A stretch of 64,000 nt of DNA from Planctomycetia bacterium (GTDB taxonomy: Bacteria > Planctomycetota > Phycisphaerae > UBA1845 > UTPLA1): NCBI GenBank assembly GCA_015075745.1, contig JABTTW010000001.1, positions 1,736,001-1,800,000 on the forward strand, given 5' to 3'. Each line of letters begins with the position of its first letter. Positions within the stretch are counted from its first letter, which is position 1. Below are positions 34,603 to 42,125 of the stretch, in pieces. The notes under the pieces are model-generated. The model made no database searches and was not told where the DNA came from. It worked only from the letters and a program-made list of their open reading frames with translations. A program made the position numbers and the translations under genes.

Positions 34603-35622
34603 ATGAACATGTCGCGCATCATATTGACCTGCCTTGCACTTGGCGTCGCGGGGTGCGACACGATTCCCGCGCCGACCGGGCCGTTTTCGCGGCTCATCGT
34701 GTTCGGCGACAGTCTGAGCGACACGGGCAACATTCTCAAGGAATCTGGTCTGGTGCCGGTCGCGCCGTACTTCGAGGGTCGCTTTTCGAATGGCGAGAAT
34801 TGGGTGGAGGAGTTTGCGCGGCACTACGGCCTCGAAGCGCGCCCGAGCTATGTCGGCGGCACGAACTTCGCCCAGGGTGCATCATCCTCCAGCTTTGGAC
34901 TGACGGACTACAGCGGGCTTCCCCTCGGGCCGAACATCCGGCAGCAAATTGAACTTTATCGCGGACAGCCGGATGGGACGGAGCTCTTTGTCGTCTGGAG
35001 CGGGGCCAATGACCTGTTCGACGTGCTCAATGGTGACTGCACGGCGACACCCGACGACATCGCGGACAGTCTGTTCGGGGCCATCACGGCGCTTTACGGG
35101 CGCGGCGGGCGACAGTTTCTCGTGCCGAACATGCCGGACCTCGGCATTGTGCCGCGCTACCGCGGGCGGAGCCGGGAGGCACAGGCGACGCAACTGAGCT
35201 TGGAGCTAAACACAGCGCTGGCCGCGCGGCTGGACGTGATCGAGACGTTTCCGGATATCAAAGTGTATCGCCTCGACATCGAATCGCTCTTTGCCGAGAC
35301 GGTGGCCAACCCGCCGGCGGGGATCATCAATGTCGCCGACTCTGCGTGGACGGGATCGTTTCTCGGCTATCTCGGCGGCGGACAGTTGGTTGAGAATCCC
35401 GATGGGTACATCTTCTGGGACTTCGTCCATCCGACCCGCACGGGCCACGGACTCATCGCCCAGGCGGCTATCGCGCTGGTCGATTCGGAGCTTGTTGCGC
35501 CGACGGCCAACGGACGGCCTGAGGCGTTCACGCTGACACTCCCGCCCGCGGTGGATTACTGGCTGACGTGGTTCTCGCTTGTCGGCCAGCCCGGGGGAAG
35601 CCCGAACGAGTGTCGATTCTGA
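34603..35622 (+). CDS. SGNH/GDSL-family esterase, probable lipoprotein
   Basis: Predicted exported lipase/esterase of the thermolabile-haemolysin/autotransporter-lipase type, 339 residues. A lipobox ends at Cys18 (LALGVAGC). Block I is FGDSLSDTGN with the nucleophile Ser37, block II is GGTNFAQGAS, block III is SGANDLF, and block V is DFVHPT with Asp273 and His276. The C-terminal ~40 residues after VDSELV look like a short added tail. The start follows a 222-bp gap on the divergent side of the adenylate-forming gene. Confidence 0.9.
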   Translation: MNMSRIILTCLALGVAGCDTIPAPTGPFSRLIVFGDSLSDTGNILKESGLVPVAPYFEGRFSNGENWVEEFARHYGLEARPSYVGGTNFAQGASSSSFGLTDYSGLPLGPNIRQQIELYRGQPDGTELFVVWSGANDLFDVLNGDCTATPDDIADSLFGAITALYGRGGRQFLVPNMPDLGIVPRYRGRSREAQATQLSLELNTALAARLDVIETFPDIKVYRLDIESLFAETVANPPAGIINVADSAWTGSFLGYLGGGQLVENPDGYIFWDFVHPTRTGHGLIAQAAIALVDSELVAPTANGRPEAFTLTLPPAVDYWLTWFSLVGQPGGSPNECRF

Positions 35623-35688
35623 GACGCACGCTTTGCGTATCGAAGCTCGATGACTTCAGTGCCTGAGTGTGATTGACGAGCCGTCGTG

Positions 35689-36870
35689 TTACGGTCGCTC
35701 GATGATCATGGCGACCGCGTTTCCGCCGCCGAGGCAGAGGGTGGCGATGCCGCGTTTGAGGCCGCGCGCCTCCAGGCCGTCGATGAGCGTGGTCAGGATG
35801 CGCGTGCCGCTGCAGCCGATCGGATGACCCAGGGCGATCGCCCCACCGAGGATGTTGACGCGGTCGGCGCCGATCTCTAACTGCCGCATGCACGCCAGCA
35901 TCTGAGCCGCGAAGGCCTCGTTGATCTCGAAGAGGTCGATGTCCTTGACCTGCAGGCCCGCCTTTTCGACGAGCTGCCGGACGGCGCCGACGGGGGCGAT
36001 GAAGAGTTCCTTCGGTTCGACGCCGAAGGTGGTGTGGGCGATGATCCGGGCGCGAATCGGCCAGCCGCGCTTCTTGGCTTCGTCTTCCGAGGCGAGCAGG
36101 GCCATGGCCGCGCCGTCGGTGAGCTGCGATGAATTGCCGGCCGTGATGGTGCCGTCCTTCTCGAAGGCGGGCTTGAGTTTTTGTAGATCGGCGAGCGTCA
36201 CTTCGGGGCGGATGGATTCGTCCTCGGAAAAGATCGTCGAGCCCTTCTTGCCCGGGACCTCGATCGGGGCAATGGACTTTTTGAACGCTCCTGATTTCTG
36301 CGCGGCGGCGGCGCGATGATGACTATCCAATGAGAAGGCGTCCTGATCCTCGCGCGAGATGTTGTACTTCCGCGCGGTGTACTCGGCGGCGTTGCCCATG
36401 CCCCAGCCCTCGAACGGGCAGGTAAGGCCGTCGGCCAACATGCCGTCTTCCATGGTGACATGGCCGAACTTGGTCGCGCCGGTGCGCGTGCCGCGGACGT
36501 AGTAAGGCGCGTTGGACATGCTCTCCATGCCGCCGGTGAGGATGATCTTTGCCTGGTCGAGGCGGATGTTGTTGTCGGCGTTCATCGCGGCGCGGAGGCC
36601 CGATCCGCAGACCTGGTTCACGGTGACGGCGGTAATGGTGACGGGGAGGCCGGCCTTGAGGGCGACCTGTCGCGCGGGGTTCTGGCCGACGCCGGCCTGG
36701 AGGACTTGGCCGATGAGGGCCCAGTCAACATCATTAATGGGACATCCAATCTCGGCGATGAGGGTCTTGGCGACCTGTGCGCCGATTTCCGGCGCGGAGA
36801 GGGGGCTGAGCGTGCCGAGAAACTTGCCCATGGGGCTGCGCTTGGCGCCTACGATGACGGAACGATTCAT
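35689..36870 (-). CDS. Acetyl-CoA C-acetyltransferase (thiolase)
   Basis: Condenses two acetyl-CoA or cleaves acetoacetyl-CoA; 393 residues. The catalytic set is Cys88 (NQVCGSGLRA), His349 (GGAIALGHPIGCSG) and Cys379 (TLCLGGGNA). The frame runs upstream to 37134, but the family start MNRSVIVGAKRSPMGKF corresponds to the ATG at 36870, which has GGAG nine bases upstream and a sigma70-like promoter further out. It could supply isoprenoid, fatty-acid or polyhydroxyalkanoate precursors; no partner gene is present to decide. Confidence 0.95.
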   Translation of the reverse strand: MNRSVIVGAKRSPMGKFLGTLSPLSAPEIGAQVAKTLIAEIGCPINDVDWALIGQVLQAGVGQNPARQVALKAGLPVTITAVTVNQVCGSGLRAAMNADNNIRLDQAKIILTGGMESMSNAPYYVRGTRTGATKFGHVTMEDGMLADGLTCPFEGWGMGNAAEYTARKYNISREDQDAFSLDSHHRAAAAQKSGAFKKSIAPIEVPGKKGSTIFSEDESIRPEVTLADLQKLKPAFEKDGTITAGNSSQLTDGAAMALLASEDEAKKRGWPIRARIIAHTTFGVEPKELFIAPVGAVRQLVEKAGLQVKDIDLFEINEAFAAQMLACMRQLEIGADRVNILGGAIALGHPIGCSGTRILTTLIDGLEARGLKRGIATLCLGGGNAVAMIIERP

Positions 36871-36933
36871 GGTGCGAAACTCCGGTTGCAATGCGTTTTC
36901 TGGCGACCCGGTTTGCCCGGGAAACATCAGGAA

Positions 36934-36962
36934 AGTATAAGGACTTTTTTGCATTTGCACAA
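36934..36962 (-). promoter_or_regulatory. Promoter of the thiolase gene
   Basis: On the minus strand TTGTGC (36957-36962), a 17-bp A-rich spacer and TATACT (36934-36939) form a good housekeeping promoter 64 bp before the thiolase ATG. The region is shared with the divergent lipoprotein gene. Confidence 0.5.
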
Positions 36963-36994
36963 AGTGCGGCGGATGGAAATGGGAGAGGACTGAC

Positions 36995-37708
36995 ATGGTC
37001 TCGGACATGTATCGGACGTTGGCGGTCATCGTATCGCTGGGTGTGGCGGGTTGTACGGCGCCTGGGGAGACCACGATCGCCGCGCGCGATGAGGGCACGC
37101 CGGCGAAACAGGCTTCCCGACCGCGCGTGGTCAATTTTGCGCCGGGCCTGCGGATTGACTACCGCGTGCCGCAGGTGGAAGTGGACTGCGAGGTGATTCT
37201 CAGGGACGGGGATCTGGAACTCTTCGCCTACGCGAAGGCCTCGGTGCCCAAGGAGCACGAGTCGATCCTGCGGACGCACGTGCCGCCGCAGAAGGTCTAT
37301 CAGGCGCTGGGGTTGATCGGGCTGACGCCGGGCCAGACGCTGAAGTATCTGATCGAGACGAAGACGGTTCGGCCTGCGAGCGGCGACAGCGTGGATGTGC
37401 TGGTGCGCTATGAGAAGGACGGCGAGACAGTTGAAGAGTCCGCCTGCGGCTGGATGCTCGATGCCGCGGCGAAGGCGCCGATGAAACCGACGCACTGGTT
37501 GTTCACCGGATCGGAGAAGATGGATGACGGTGTGTTTGCCGCGGACTATGAGGGCACGCTGGTGACGGTAGTCGATTTTCCGAGCTCGCTGCTCTCGCTG
37601 CCGACGAGCCACAGCGAATCGGATGACCAGTTATGGCTGAAGGCGAATACGCAGGCGATCCCGCCGGTGGGAACGAGCGTGACGCTGGTGCTGCGGTCTG
37701 CGAAATAA
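36995..37708 (+). CDS. Lipoprotein of unknown function
   Basis: 237 residues, not recognised. A short signal ends in the lipobox LGVAGC (Cys ~20), and gggagagg is well placed before the ATG at 36995, so the start is secure. The body is rich in beta-strand patterns with EVDCEVILRDGDLELFAYAK near residue 65 and CGWMLDAAAKAPMKPTHWLFTGS near 150. The second half, with DYEGTLVTVVDFPSSLLSLPTS, resembles an exported YdjY-like domain, but I rate this as weak. Divergent from the thiolase. Confidence 0.7.
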   Translation: MVSDMYRTLAVIVSLGVAGCTAPGETTIAARDEGTPAKQASRPRVVNFAPGLRIDYRVPQVEVDCEVILRDGDLELFAYAKASVPKEHESILRTHVPPQKVYQALGLIGLTPGQTLKYLIETKTVRPASGDSVDVLVRYEKDGETVEESACGWMLDAAAKAPMKPTHWLFTGSEKMDDGVFAADYEGTLVTVVDFPSSLLSLPTSHSESDDQLWLKANTQAIPPVGTSVTLVLRSAK

Positions 37709-37724
37709 TCTGCCGGCCTGCAAC

Positions 37725-38567
37725 TCAGCGCTTTCGCGCGATCAGCGAGGCGGCGTAGCGACGCGGTCCGGCGAGCCCTTCACGCGAAACGAGAATCTCC
37801 AAGTTCGCAAACGCGCGGGCCAATTCGCCGGTGGCGAGGACGTGCGATGCGCGCGACGGCTTGCCGAAGGTCTCGCGCTGCGGTTCGACGAATGTCTCAT
37901 AGACGACGAGCCCGCCGGGGCGGACGGCGGCGGTGATGTGCGGCAGCAGCGGGCGATGCAAAAAGTTGAAGCAGCAGACGAGGTCGTAGGCGTTTTCGGC
38001 GATGGCCGGCTCGCGCTCGACGTCGCGCTGCGACATGTGAATGCTCACGCCGCTACGCCGGGCGAGATCGTCCGCCAGCGCCAATGCGTCGGGCAGGATG
38101 TCCCAGGCTTCCACGTGAAACCCGCTCATGGCGAGAAAGACGGCATCGCGGCCGGCGCCGCAGGCGATGTCGAGGGCACGGGGGCGCGGATCGCCGGCAA
38201 GTTGCAGCAACCCATCGCGGCGAATCAGCTCGACGAGCTCGATCAGCAGGTCATGCGGCTGCCAGAGTCGGGATCGCGAGGGGCCGGACTCGGTCGGGCC
38301 GTCTGCCAGCCACGAGAGTCCGTGATGCACGGCGGCGACGACGCGCTCGCGGGCGCGCAGACGAGACGCGGCCCATCTGGCACGAGTCGGATCTTCGTCG
38401 AAGATCGTGACGGCGACGCTGCGCGGCGGAAGCTCGTGAATGCGATGGGCGAGTTCTTCGAGCGGGATGTTCACCGCGCCGGCGCGATGCGATCGCTCGA
38501 ATGACGCGGCCGGCCGCACGTCGAGAATCGGTTGCGTTCGCGCGGGATCAAGAGGCACGGCCGTCAT
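37725..38567 (-). CDS. Fusion of a rhodanese-like domain lacking its cysteine with a SAM-dependent methyltransferase
   Basis: 280 residues. The first ~85 residues follow the rhodanese fold (ILDVRPAASFERSHRAGAVNIP), but the active-site loop that should carry CxxG(R) reads VAVTIFDEDPTRARWA, with no Cys, so sulfur transfer is unlikely. From ~120 on, a class I methyltransferase of the TehB type begins, with motif I LDIACGAGRDAVFLA and acidic motif WDILPDAL, then DLVCCFNFLHR and RPGGLVVYETF. The rhodanese part may act as a dimerisation or recognition module. Its ATG directly abuts the stop of the upstream acetyltransferase gene, so the two form an operon. Confidence 0.85.
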   Translation of the reverse strand: MTAVPLDPARTQPILDVRPAASFERSHRAGAVNIPLEELAHRIHELPPRSVAVTIFDEDPTRARWAASRLRARERVVAAVHHGLSWLADGPTESGPSRSRLWQPHDLLIELVELIRRDGLLQLAGDPRPRALDIACGAGRDAVFLAMSGFHVEAWDILPDALALADDLARRSGVSIHMSQRDVEREPAIAENAYDLVCCFNFLHRPLLPHITAAVRPGGLVVYETFVEPQRETFGKPSRASHVLATGELARAFANLEILVSREGLAGPRRYAASLIARKR

Positions 38568-39065
38568 CTATGCCCCGCCTTCGAGGCGATGTTGCCAGAT
38601 CACCACGTCGATCCAGCGGTCAAACTTGAAGCCGATCTTCTCCAGACAGCCGACCCTGCGGAAGCCGTGCGCTTCGTGAAGCGTCTCGCTGGCGGCCTGA
38701 TGATCGGCGATCTGGGCGACGAGGCTTTGCAGGCCGCTGCCTCGAGCCAGCGCGATCAGCTCGACAAGCAGCGACTTGCCGATGCCGCGGTGGTGGCAGT
38801 CGTGCCGGACATAGACTGAGTTCTCCGCCGAGAAGCGATAGGCGCAGCGGTTGTTCCACCGGGAGAGCGTGCCCCAGCCGACGACGCGACCCTCCTCCAC
38901 CGCAACGATGGCCGGATACGGACCCGTGTGCGAGGCCAGCCAGTCCCGCCAGTAATCGTCGCCCTCGGGCTCAGTGGCGAAGGTGCAGGTCGAATTGAGC
39001 ACGTAGTGGTTGTATATCTCGCTGACGGCGGGGATATCGGTTGGTTGAGCGGCGCGGATGTTCAT
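38568..39065 (-). CDS. GNAT acetyltransferase, phosphinothricin acetyltransferase-like
   Basis: 165 residues from the ATG at 39065, which has GAGG eight bases upstream; the frame opens much earlier in other DNA. The start IRAAQPTDIPAVSEIYNHYV, the acetyl-CoA loop HHRGIGKSLLVEL, and the ending GFKFDRWIDVVIWQHRL are typical of PAT/YwnH-like N-acetyltransferases that acetylate amines of small molecules such as methionine sulfoximine. The natural substrate is unknown. Its stop is immediately followed by the start of the rhodanese-methyltransferase gene on the same strand. Confidence 0.9.
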   Translation of the reverse strand: MNIRAAQPTDIPAVSEIYNHYVLNSTCTFATEPEGDDYWRDWLASHTGPYPAIVAVEEGRVVGWGTLSRWNNRCAYRFSAENSVYVRHDCHHRGIGKSLLVELIALARGSGLQSLVAQIADHQAASETLHEAHGFRRVGCLEKIGFKFDRWIDVVIWQHRLEGGA

Positions 39066-39198
39066 GACGTTTGCCTCGACCTCGATCGTGCTATGATAAA
39101 CCGTTCGCGATGGAGACGGGAATGCGTCTGAGGACGCCCGATCGGATTGACACGGTGACCCCTCCCTGACGGTCGGCTCTCTGATCAGAAAGGCCCCA

Positions 39199-39621
39199 AT
39201 GCCCTCAAACGAATCCGCTGATCGACCGCCGATGACCGAAGAGCAGTTGATCGATCTGGCCCTGCGGCAGCCGCTGGCGTCGGAACAGTTCAAGCCGGTC
39301 GATCTGAATCTGGACCGGCGCGAAGGGCTGAAGATCAAGTGGTCCGACGGCCACGAAAGCCAGTACCCGCTGGCGTATCTCCGGAAGCGGTGCCCCTGCG
39401 CGACATGCCGAACGGAGCGGGAAAGCGCCCAGCCGAAACCGGCGTCGCTCTCGCTGACGATCCTCCCTGCGAACATCGACAAGGCAACGGTCTTTTCCGA
39501 CGCGAAGCTGGTGGGCAACTACGCCATCCAGATCACCTGGGCCGACGGCCACTCGACGGGGATTTTCGATTTCCGCTACCTGCGGGTGATTTGCCCGTCG
39601 AACAAGGGGGGAAGCAAATAG
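39199..39621 (+). CDS. DUF971 domain protein
   Basis: 140 residues. The region ~38-135 matches the DUF971/gamma-butyrobetaine-hydroxylase N-terminal type domain: LKIKWSDGHESQYPLAYLRKRCPCATC and the mirrored YAIQITWADGHSTGIFDFRYLR. The CPCATC cysteines are the expected metal-binding group. Family members have been linked to Fe-S cluster scaffolding, but the role here is inferred only. It lies directly before the lower-GC AbiE islet and marks the left edge of normal-composition DNA. Confidence 0.88.
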   Translation: MPSNESADRPPMTEEQLIDLALRQPLASEQFKPVDLNLDRREGLKIKWSDGHESQYPLAYLRKRCPCATCRTERESAQPKPASLSLTILPANIDKATVFSDAKLVGNYAIQITWADGHSTGIFDFRYLRVICPSNKGGSK

Positions 39622-39922
39622 CGGAAGACACTATTGGTGAGGACTTCAGGCGTCGTATAGTATATATACTAGACGACGCCGAGAGTCTGGCACTTAGTGG
39701 AACCGCTAGGAGCTGGTTTTTATTGGTCCATCACGTTTCTTCACGTTTTGGTCGTCCTAGTGTACACACTAGGACGACGAAATAAGGCCGATATGTCCGT
39801 CTAGACTGTAAGTTTCTAACATCAATAAGTTTATCGCCATTAAGAGGCTGCGGAATCTCCCACTCTAACATCGTGCGTGTTTAATCCTTGGAAATTCGTA
39901 TGTCATACAGTATATATACTGT
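39622..39922 (+). promoter_or_regulatory. Operator region with three long palindromes upstream of the AbiEi-like gene
   Basis: No gene lies in these 301 bp. Palindrome 1 (39649-39680) has 16-bp arms with one mismatch around tagtatatatacta. Palindrome 2 (39751-39778) has 13-bp arms gtcgtcctagtgt around ac. Palindrome 3 (39901-39928) is a perfect 28-mer running from tgtcatacag through a tatatata-type centre to ctgtatgaca. All share a YAGTrTAyAyACTR core. They lack loops, so they look like protein-binding sites rather than hairpins. Confidence 0.8.
39634..39661 (+). promoter_or_regulatory. Candidate upstream promoter overlapping palindrome 1
   Basis: TTGGTG (39634-39639), 16 bp, TATAGT (39656-39661). 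The -10 element lies inside palindrome 1, so a repressor bound there would block it. It has no nearby gene start, only the operator region. Confidence 0.35.
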
Positions 39923-39928
39923 ATGACA
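39888..39928 (+). promoter_or_regulatory. AbiEi promoter with operator covering -10, start site and ATG
   Basis: TTGGAA (39888-39893), 17 bp, TATATA (39911-39916) predicts transcription starting at about the ATG at 39923. The perfect palindrome 39901-39928 covers -10, start point and initiation codon. No Shine-Dalgarno is possible on such a leaderless transcript. This arrangement suggests autorepression. Confidence 0.55.
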
Positions 39929-40834
39929 CCGATATCTAAGCCAGCTAAAACTCGGCTCCAAATTGCAAAGCGGGACATCTTCCGTCAGTTCGAACAACTC
40001 CCGGGGAAGGTACTCCGTCAAAGAGATGTATCGCGAATCCTCGATGAAAACCGCGAATCATGGCGCCTGACACAGGGAACAACATTCCAAGCGTTCACTC
40101 ATTTCTTGCTCACGTCAACAAAGCTCTCAAAGGTCACTTTCCCATTTCCCAAGCCATACGCACGGGAGACACGATTCATATGGGGCGATGTGGATCTTCG
40201 CGAGGTGATGTTGACCCTCAAACCCAATTGCCATTTCTCGCATTATTCCGCAATGCAATTGCACGGCCTCACGGAGCAAGTGCCGAAAACGACCTACATC
40301 AACTTCGAGCAGCAGCTCGCCAGCAACCCGACGGGCGAACTAGCGCAGAAGAACATCGACGCTGCATTCCGGCGACCCGTCCGGACAACGAAATACATCG
40401 CCGAGACCGACCAGTTTCGCGTGTGCATCCTCAATGGAAAGAACACCGGCTATCTGGGCGTTGAGGAGATTGACCATCGACCAGCGGGCGGTGGTCGCAA
40501 GTTCAAGATTCGGCTGACAGGCATTGAGCGTACCCTGATCGACGTTGCCGTACGGCCAGTCTATTCCGGGGGCGTCTTTGAGGTATTCAAGGCCTACCGC
40601 CTCGCGCGTGAGACGGTGTCCGTGAACAAGCTCGCTGCCATGCTTCAAAAGCTGAGATTCATCTATCCGTATCATCAGGTGATTGGGTACTACCTGGAGC
40701 GATCGGGCTACCGATCGACGCAAATCGACCTTCTACGACGATTCCCAATGGAGTTCGACTTCTATCTCGAGCACAATATGAAGCAAACAGAGTACGTAAA
40801 AGCATGGCGGCTATACGTGCCAAAGGGGTTCTAG
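39923..40834 (+). CDS. AbiEi-like type IV antitoxin / transcriptional regulator
   Basis: 303 residues. The N-terminal ~85 residues look like a winged helix (AKRDIFRQFEQLPGKVLRQRDVSRIL), and the middle and C-terminal part has the AbiEi signature: HFSHYSAMQLHGLTE, FKIRLTGIERTLIDVAVRP and YSGGVFEVFKAYRLA. AbiEi proteins repress their own operon through inverted repeats and counteract AbiEii nucleotidyltransferases in phage abortive infection. GC (about 50%) is well below the neighbours, suggesting transfer. The start codon lies inside a 28-bp palindrome. The 3' end overlaps by 24 bp a toxin-like gene running the opposite way, which is unlike the usual operon. Confidence 0.85.
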   Translation: MTPISKPAKTRLQIAKRDIFRQFEQLPGKVLRQRDVSRILDENRESWRLTQGTTFQAFTHFLLTSTKLSKVTFPFPKPYARETRFIWGDVDLREVMLTLKPNCHFSHYSAMQLHGLTEQVPKTTYINFEQQLASNPTGELAQKNIDAAFRRPVRTTKYIAETDQFRVCILNGKNTGYLGVEEIDHRPAGGGRKFKIRLTGIERTLIDVAVRPVYSGGVFEVFKAYRLARETVSVNKLAAMLQKLRFIYPYHQVIGYYLERSGYRSTQIDLLRRFPMEFDFYLEHNMKQTEYVKAWRLYVPKGF

Positions 40835-41719
40835 GCGACGGACGATTTCCAGAACGTAGTCGAAGTAGAAATCAAACTCCTCCAGCGAAACGCCCGGATT
40901 GACCGAGTCGCGTACCGCCTGAAAGTCTGACCTGTGAAACTCGCGGTGGTTTCCAATCTGCGGCAAGAGCGTCAGCGGTACTCTCTTTGCGTCAAACATG
41001 TTCCTAATTATTTCCTGGTGTTCAGAGATCGTCATGTCGACATTGCACCGGTTTACGATCATATGAATATCCAAAAAATCTCGGGCACGAGCTGCCCCCG
41101 AACGCTTTCGCTTGACGATTTCATTGTACTCCGGCATTTGCTGGCAAATGGCTCTTAGCTTCTCTGCCGCCAACATGGCGGGTGAATAAACATACACTTG
41201 ATATCCGTAAAGGTCGACGGTCTGCTTGCCCGCCGTAAACTCAAATTTGCTGATCTCAATGATGAATCGTGTGCCTTGGCCAATCTGAACGGCGCGTCGG
41301 CGAAGTTGCTCAACATCCCCGGCGAACTCCTCAAACAGCTTCTTAGGCACAAGCTTGAATTCGATACTGTATCCGCCCCAGAATTCCGCCAATTCAGCCG
41401 TCACCTCCGGCGGTCTGTCATTCATGGATAGATCGATTACCTCATAATTGTTCTCGCGAAAGGTCTGTCGGATCAGGAGTCCAATTCTTTCTTCAACTTG
41501 TTCCCGCTCTTCATCGCTAAAGGCGTCCTTCATCGATAGATCGATATCGATGGAAGCGCGCGTGCTGATGCCATGAATCAGATCAAGCGCATTCCCGCCC
41601 TTTAAGACGAGCCGCTCCATAAGCTCGTCATCAGAGAAGACAGCGACGATGGCGAGCTTTTTGATCTTCTCAAGCTCTGCTAAGTCACTCGTAAAGTCAG
41701 GTCTGGATTTCTTCGCCAT
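40811..41719 (-). CDS. AbiEii-like nucleotidyltransferase toxin
   Basis: 302 residues from the ATG at 41719 (GAGAGG just upstream; the frame opens 21 bases earlier). The nucleotidyltransferase core is clear: LKGGNALDLIHGISTRASIDIDL with Gly41-Gly42, Arg54 and the catalytic-type Asp58/Asp60, a later acidic strand YSIEFKLV, and EKLRAICQQ ... RARDFLDIHMIV matching the AbiEii helical motif. Known relatives transfer nucleotides to tRNA acceptor ends or other targets and arrest growth. Low GC like its partner. It converges on the AbiEi-like gene with 24 bp overlap, and no palindrome of the antitoxin type precedes it. Confidence 0.87.
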   Translation of the reverse strand: MAKKSRPDFTSDLAELEKIKKLAIVAVFSDDELMERLVLKGGNALDLIHGISTRASIDIDLSMKDAFSDEEREQVEERIGLLIRQTFRENNYEVIDLSMNDRPPEVTAELAEFWGGYSIEFKLVPKKLFEEFAGDVEQLRRRAVQIGQGTRFIIEISKFEFTAGKQTVDLYGYQVYVYSPAMLAAEKLRAICQQMPEYNEIVKRKRSGAARARDFLDIHMIVNRCNVDMTISEHQEIIRNMFDAKRVPLTLLPQIGNHREFHRSDFQAVRDSVNPGVSLEEFDFYFDYVLEIVRRLEPLWHV

Positions 41720-42125
41720 CCGGCCTCTCGGACTCCACACAAAGGATTAGTCGAGCCGCATGATTCTAACCAACGCCTAATTTCTAGCCCCAGCCCCTCC
41801 CACAGCCATACACCGAGCACTTACGAAGCGTGTTGCGGCGAAAAACGAGACGCGGCCGACGGTTGCCAGGGGAAGCCTTCCTCCATATCAGGCTGTAAGA
41901 AAATCGACTGAAAATTGCGATTTCCAACCATCCAACGGTGGGTTGTTTGTCTCCGGTCATCATAAACCCTTGGATTTTAGAACGCCCTTTATTTGGGGGC
42001 GTATAGCCCTTGCGGTAAGATCGTTTACACAGATATCCGATACGTCCGTCTCGGGCGGGGCCGGGGGCCTTGGTGCCCGTGGGTCGGGTTCGCCATGCTT
42101 CGGGGGAGCCAACTGGAGTCGCCGC
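41720..42125. other. Intergenic region at the right edge of the AbiE islet, 406 bp
   Basis: It should contain the toxin promoter (a TAGAAT box on the minus strand near 41764 is a weak candidate) and the peptidase promoter. An AT-richer patch at ~41885-41930 and 41960-42000 separates the islet from the peptidase. The peptidase frame is open back to 41943, but its real start is 42126. I find no integrase, tRNA fragment or flanking direct repeat. Confidence 0.45.

Noticed and set aside
39622..39922. IS200/IS605-like hairpin ends
   Set aside because: The palindromes have no loops, sit beside a regulator start and no transposase of that family is present.
41943..42125. N-terminal extension of the M28 peptidase
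   Set aside because: The extension is Gly/Arg-rich, while a ribosome site and signal peptide fit the ATG at 42126.
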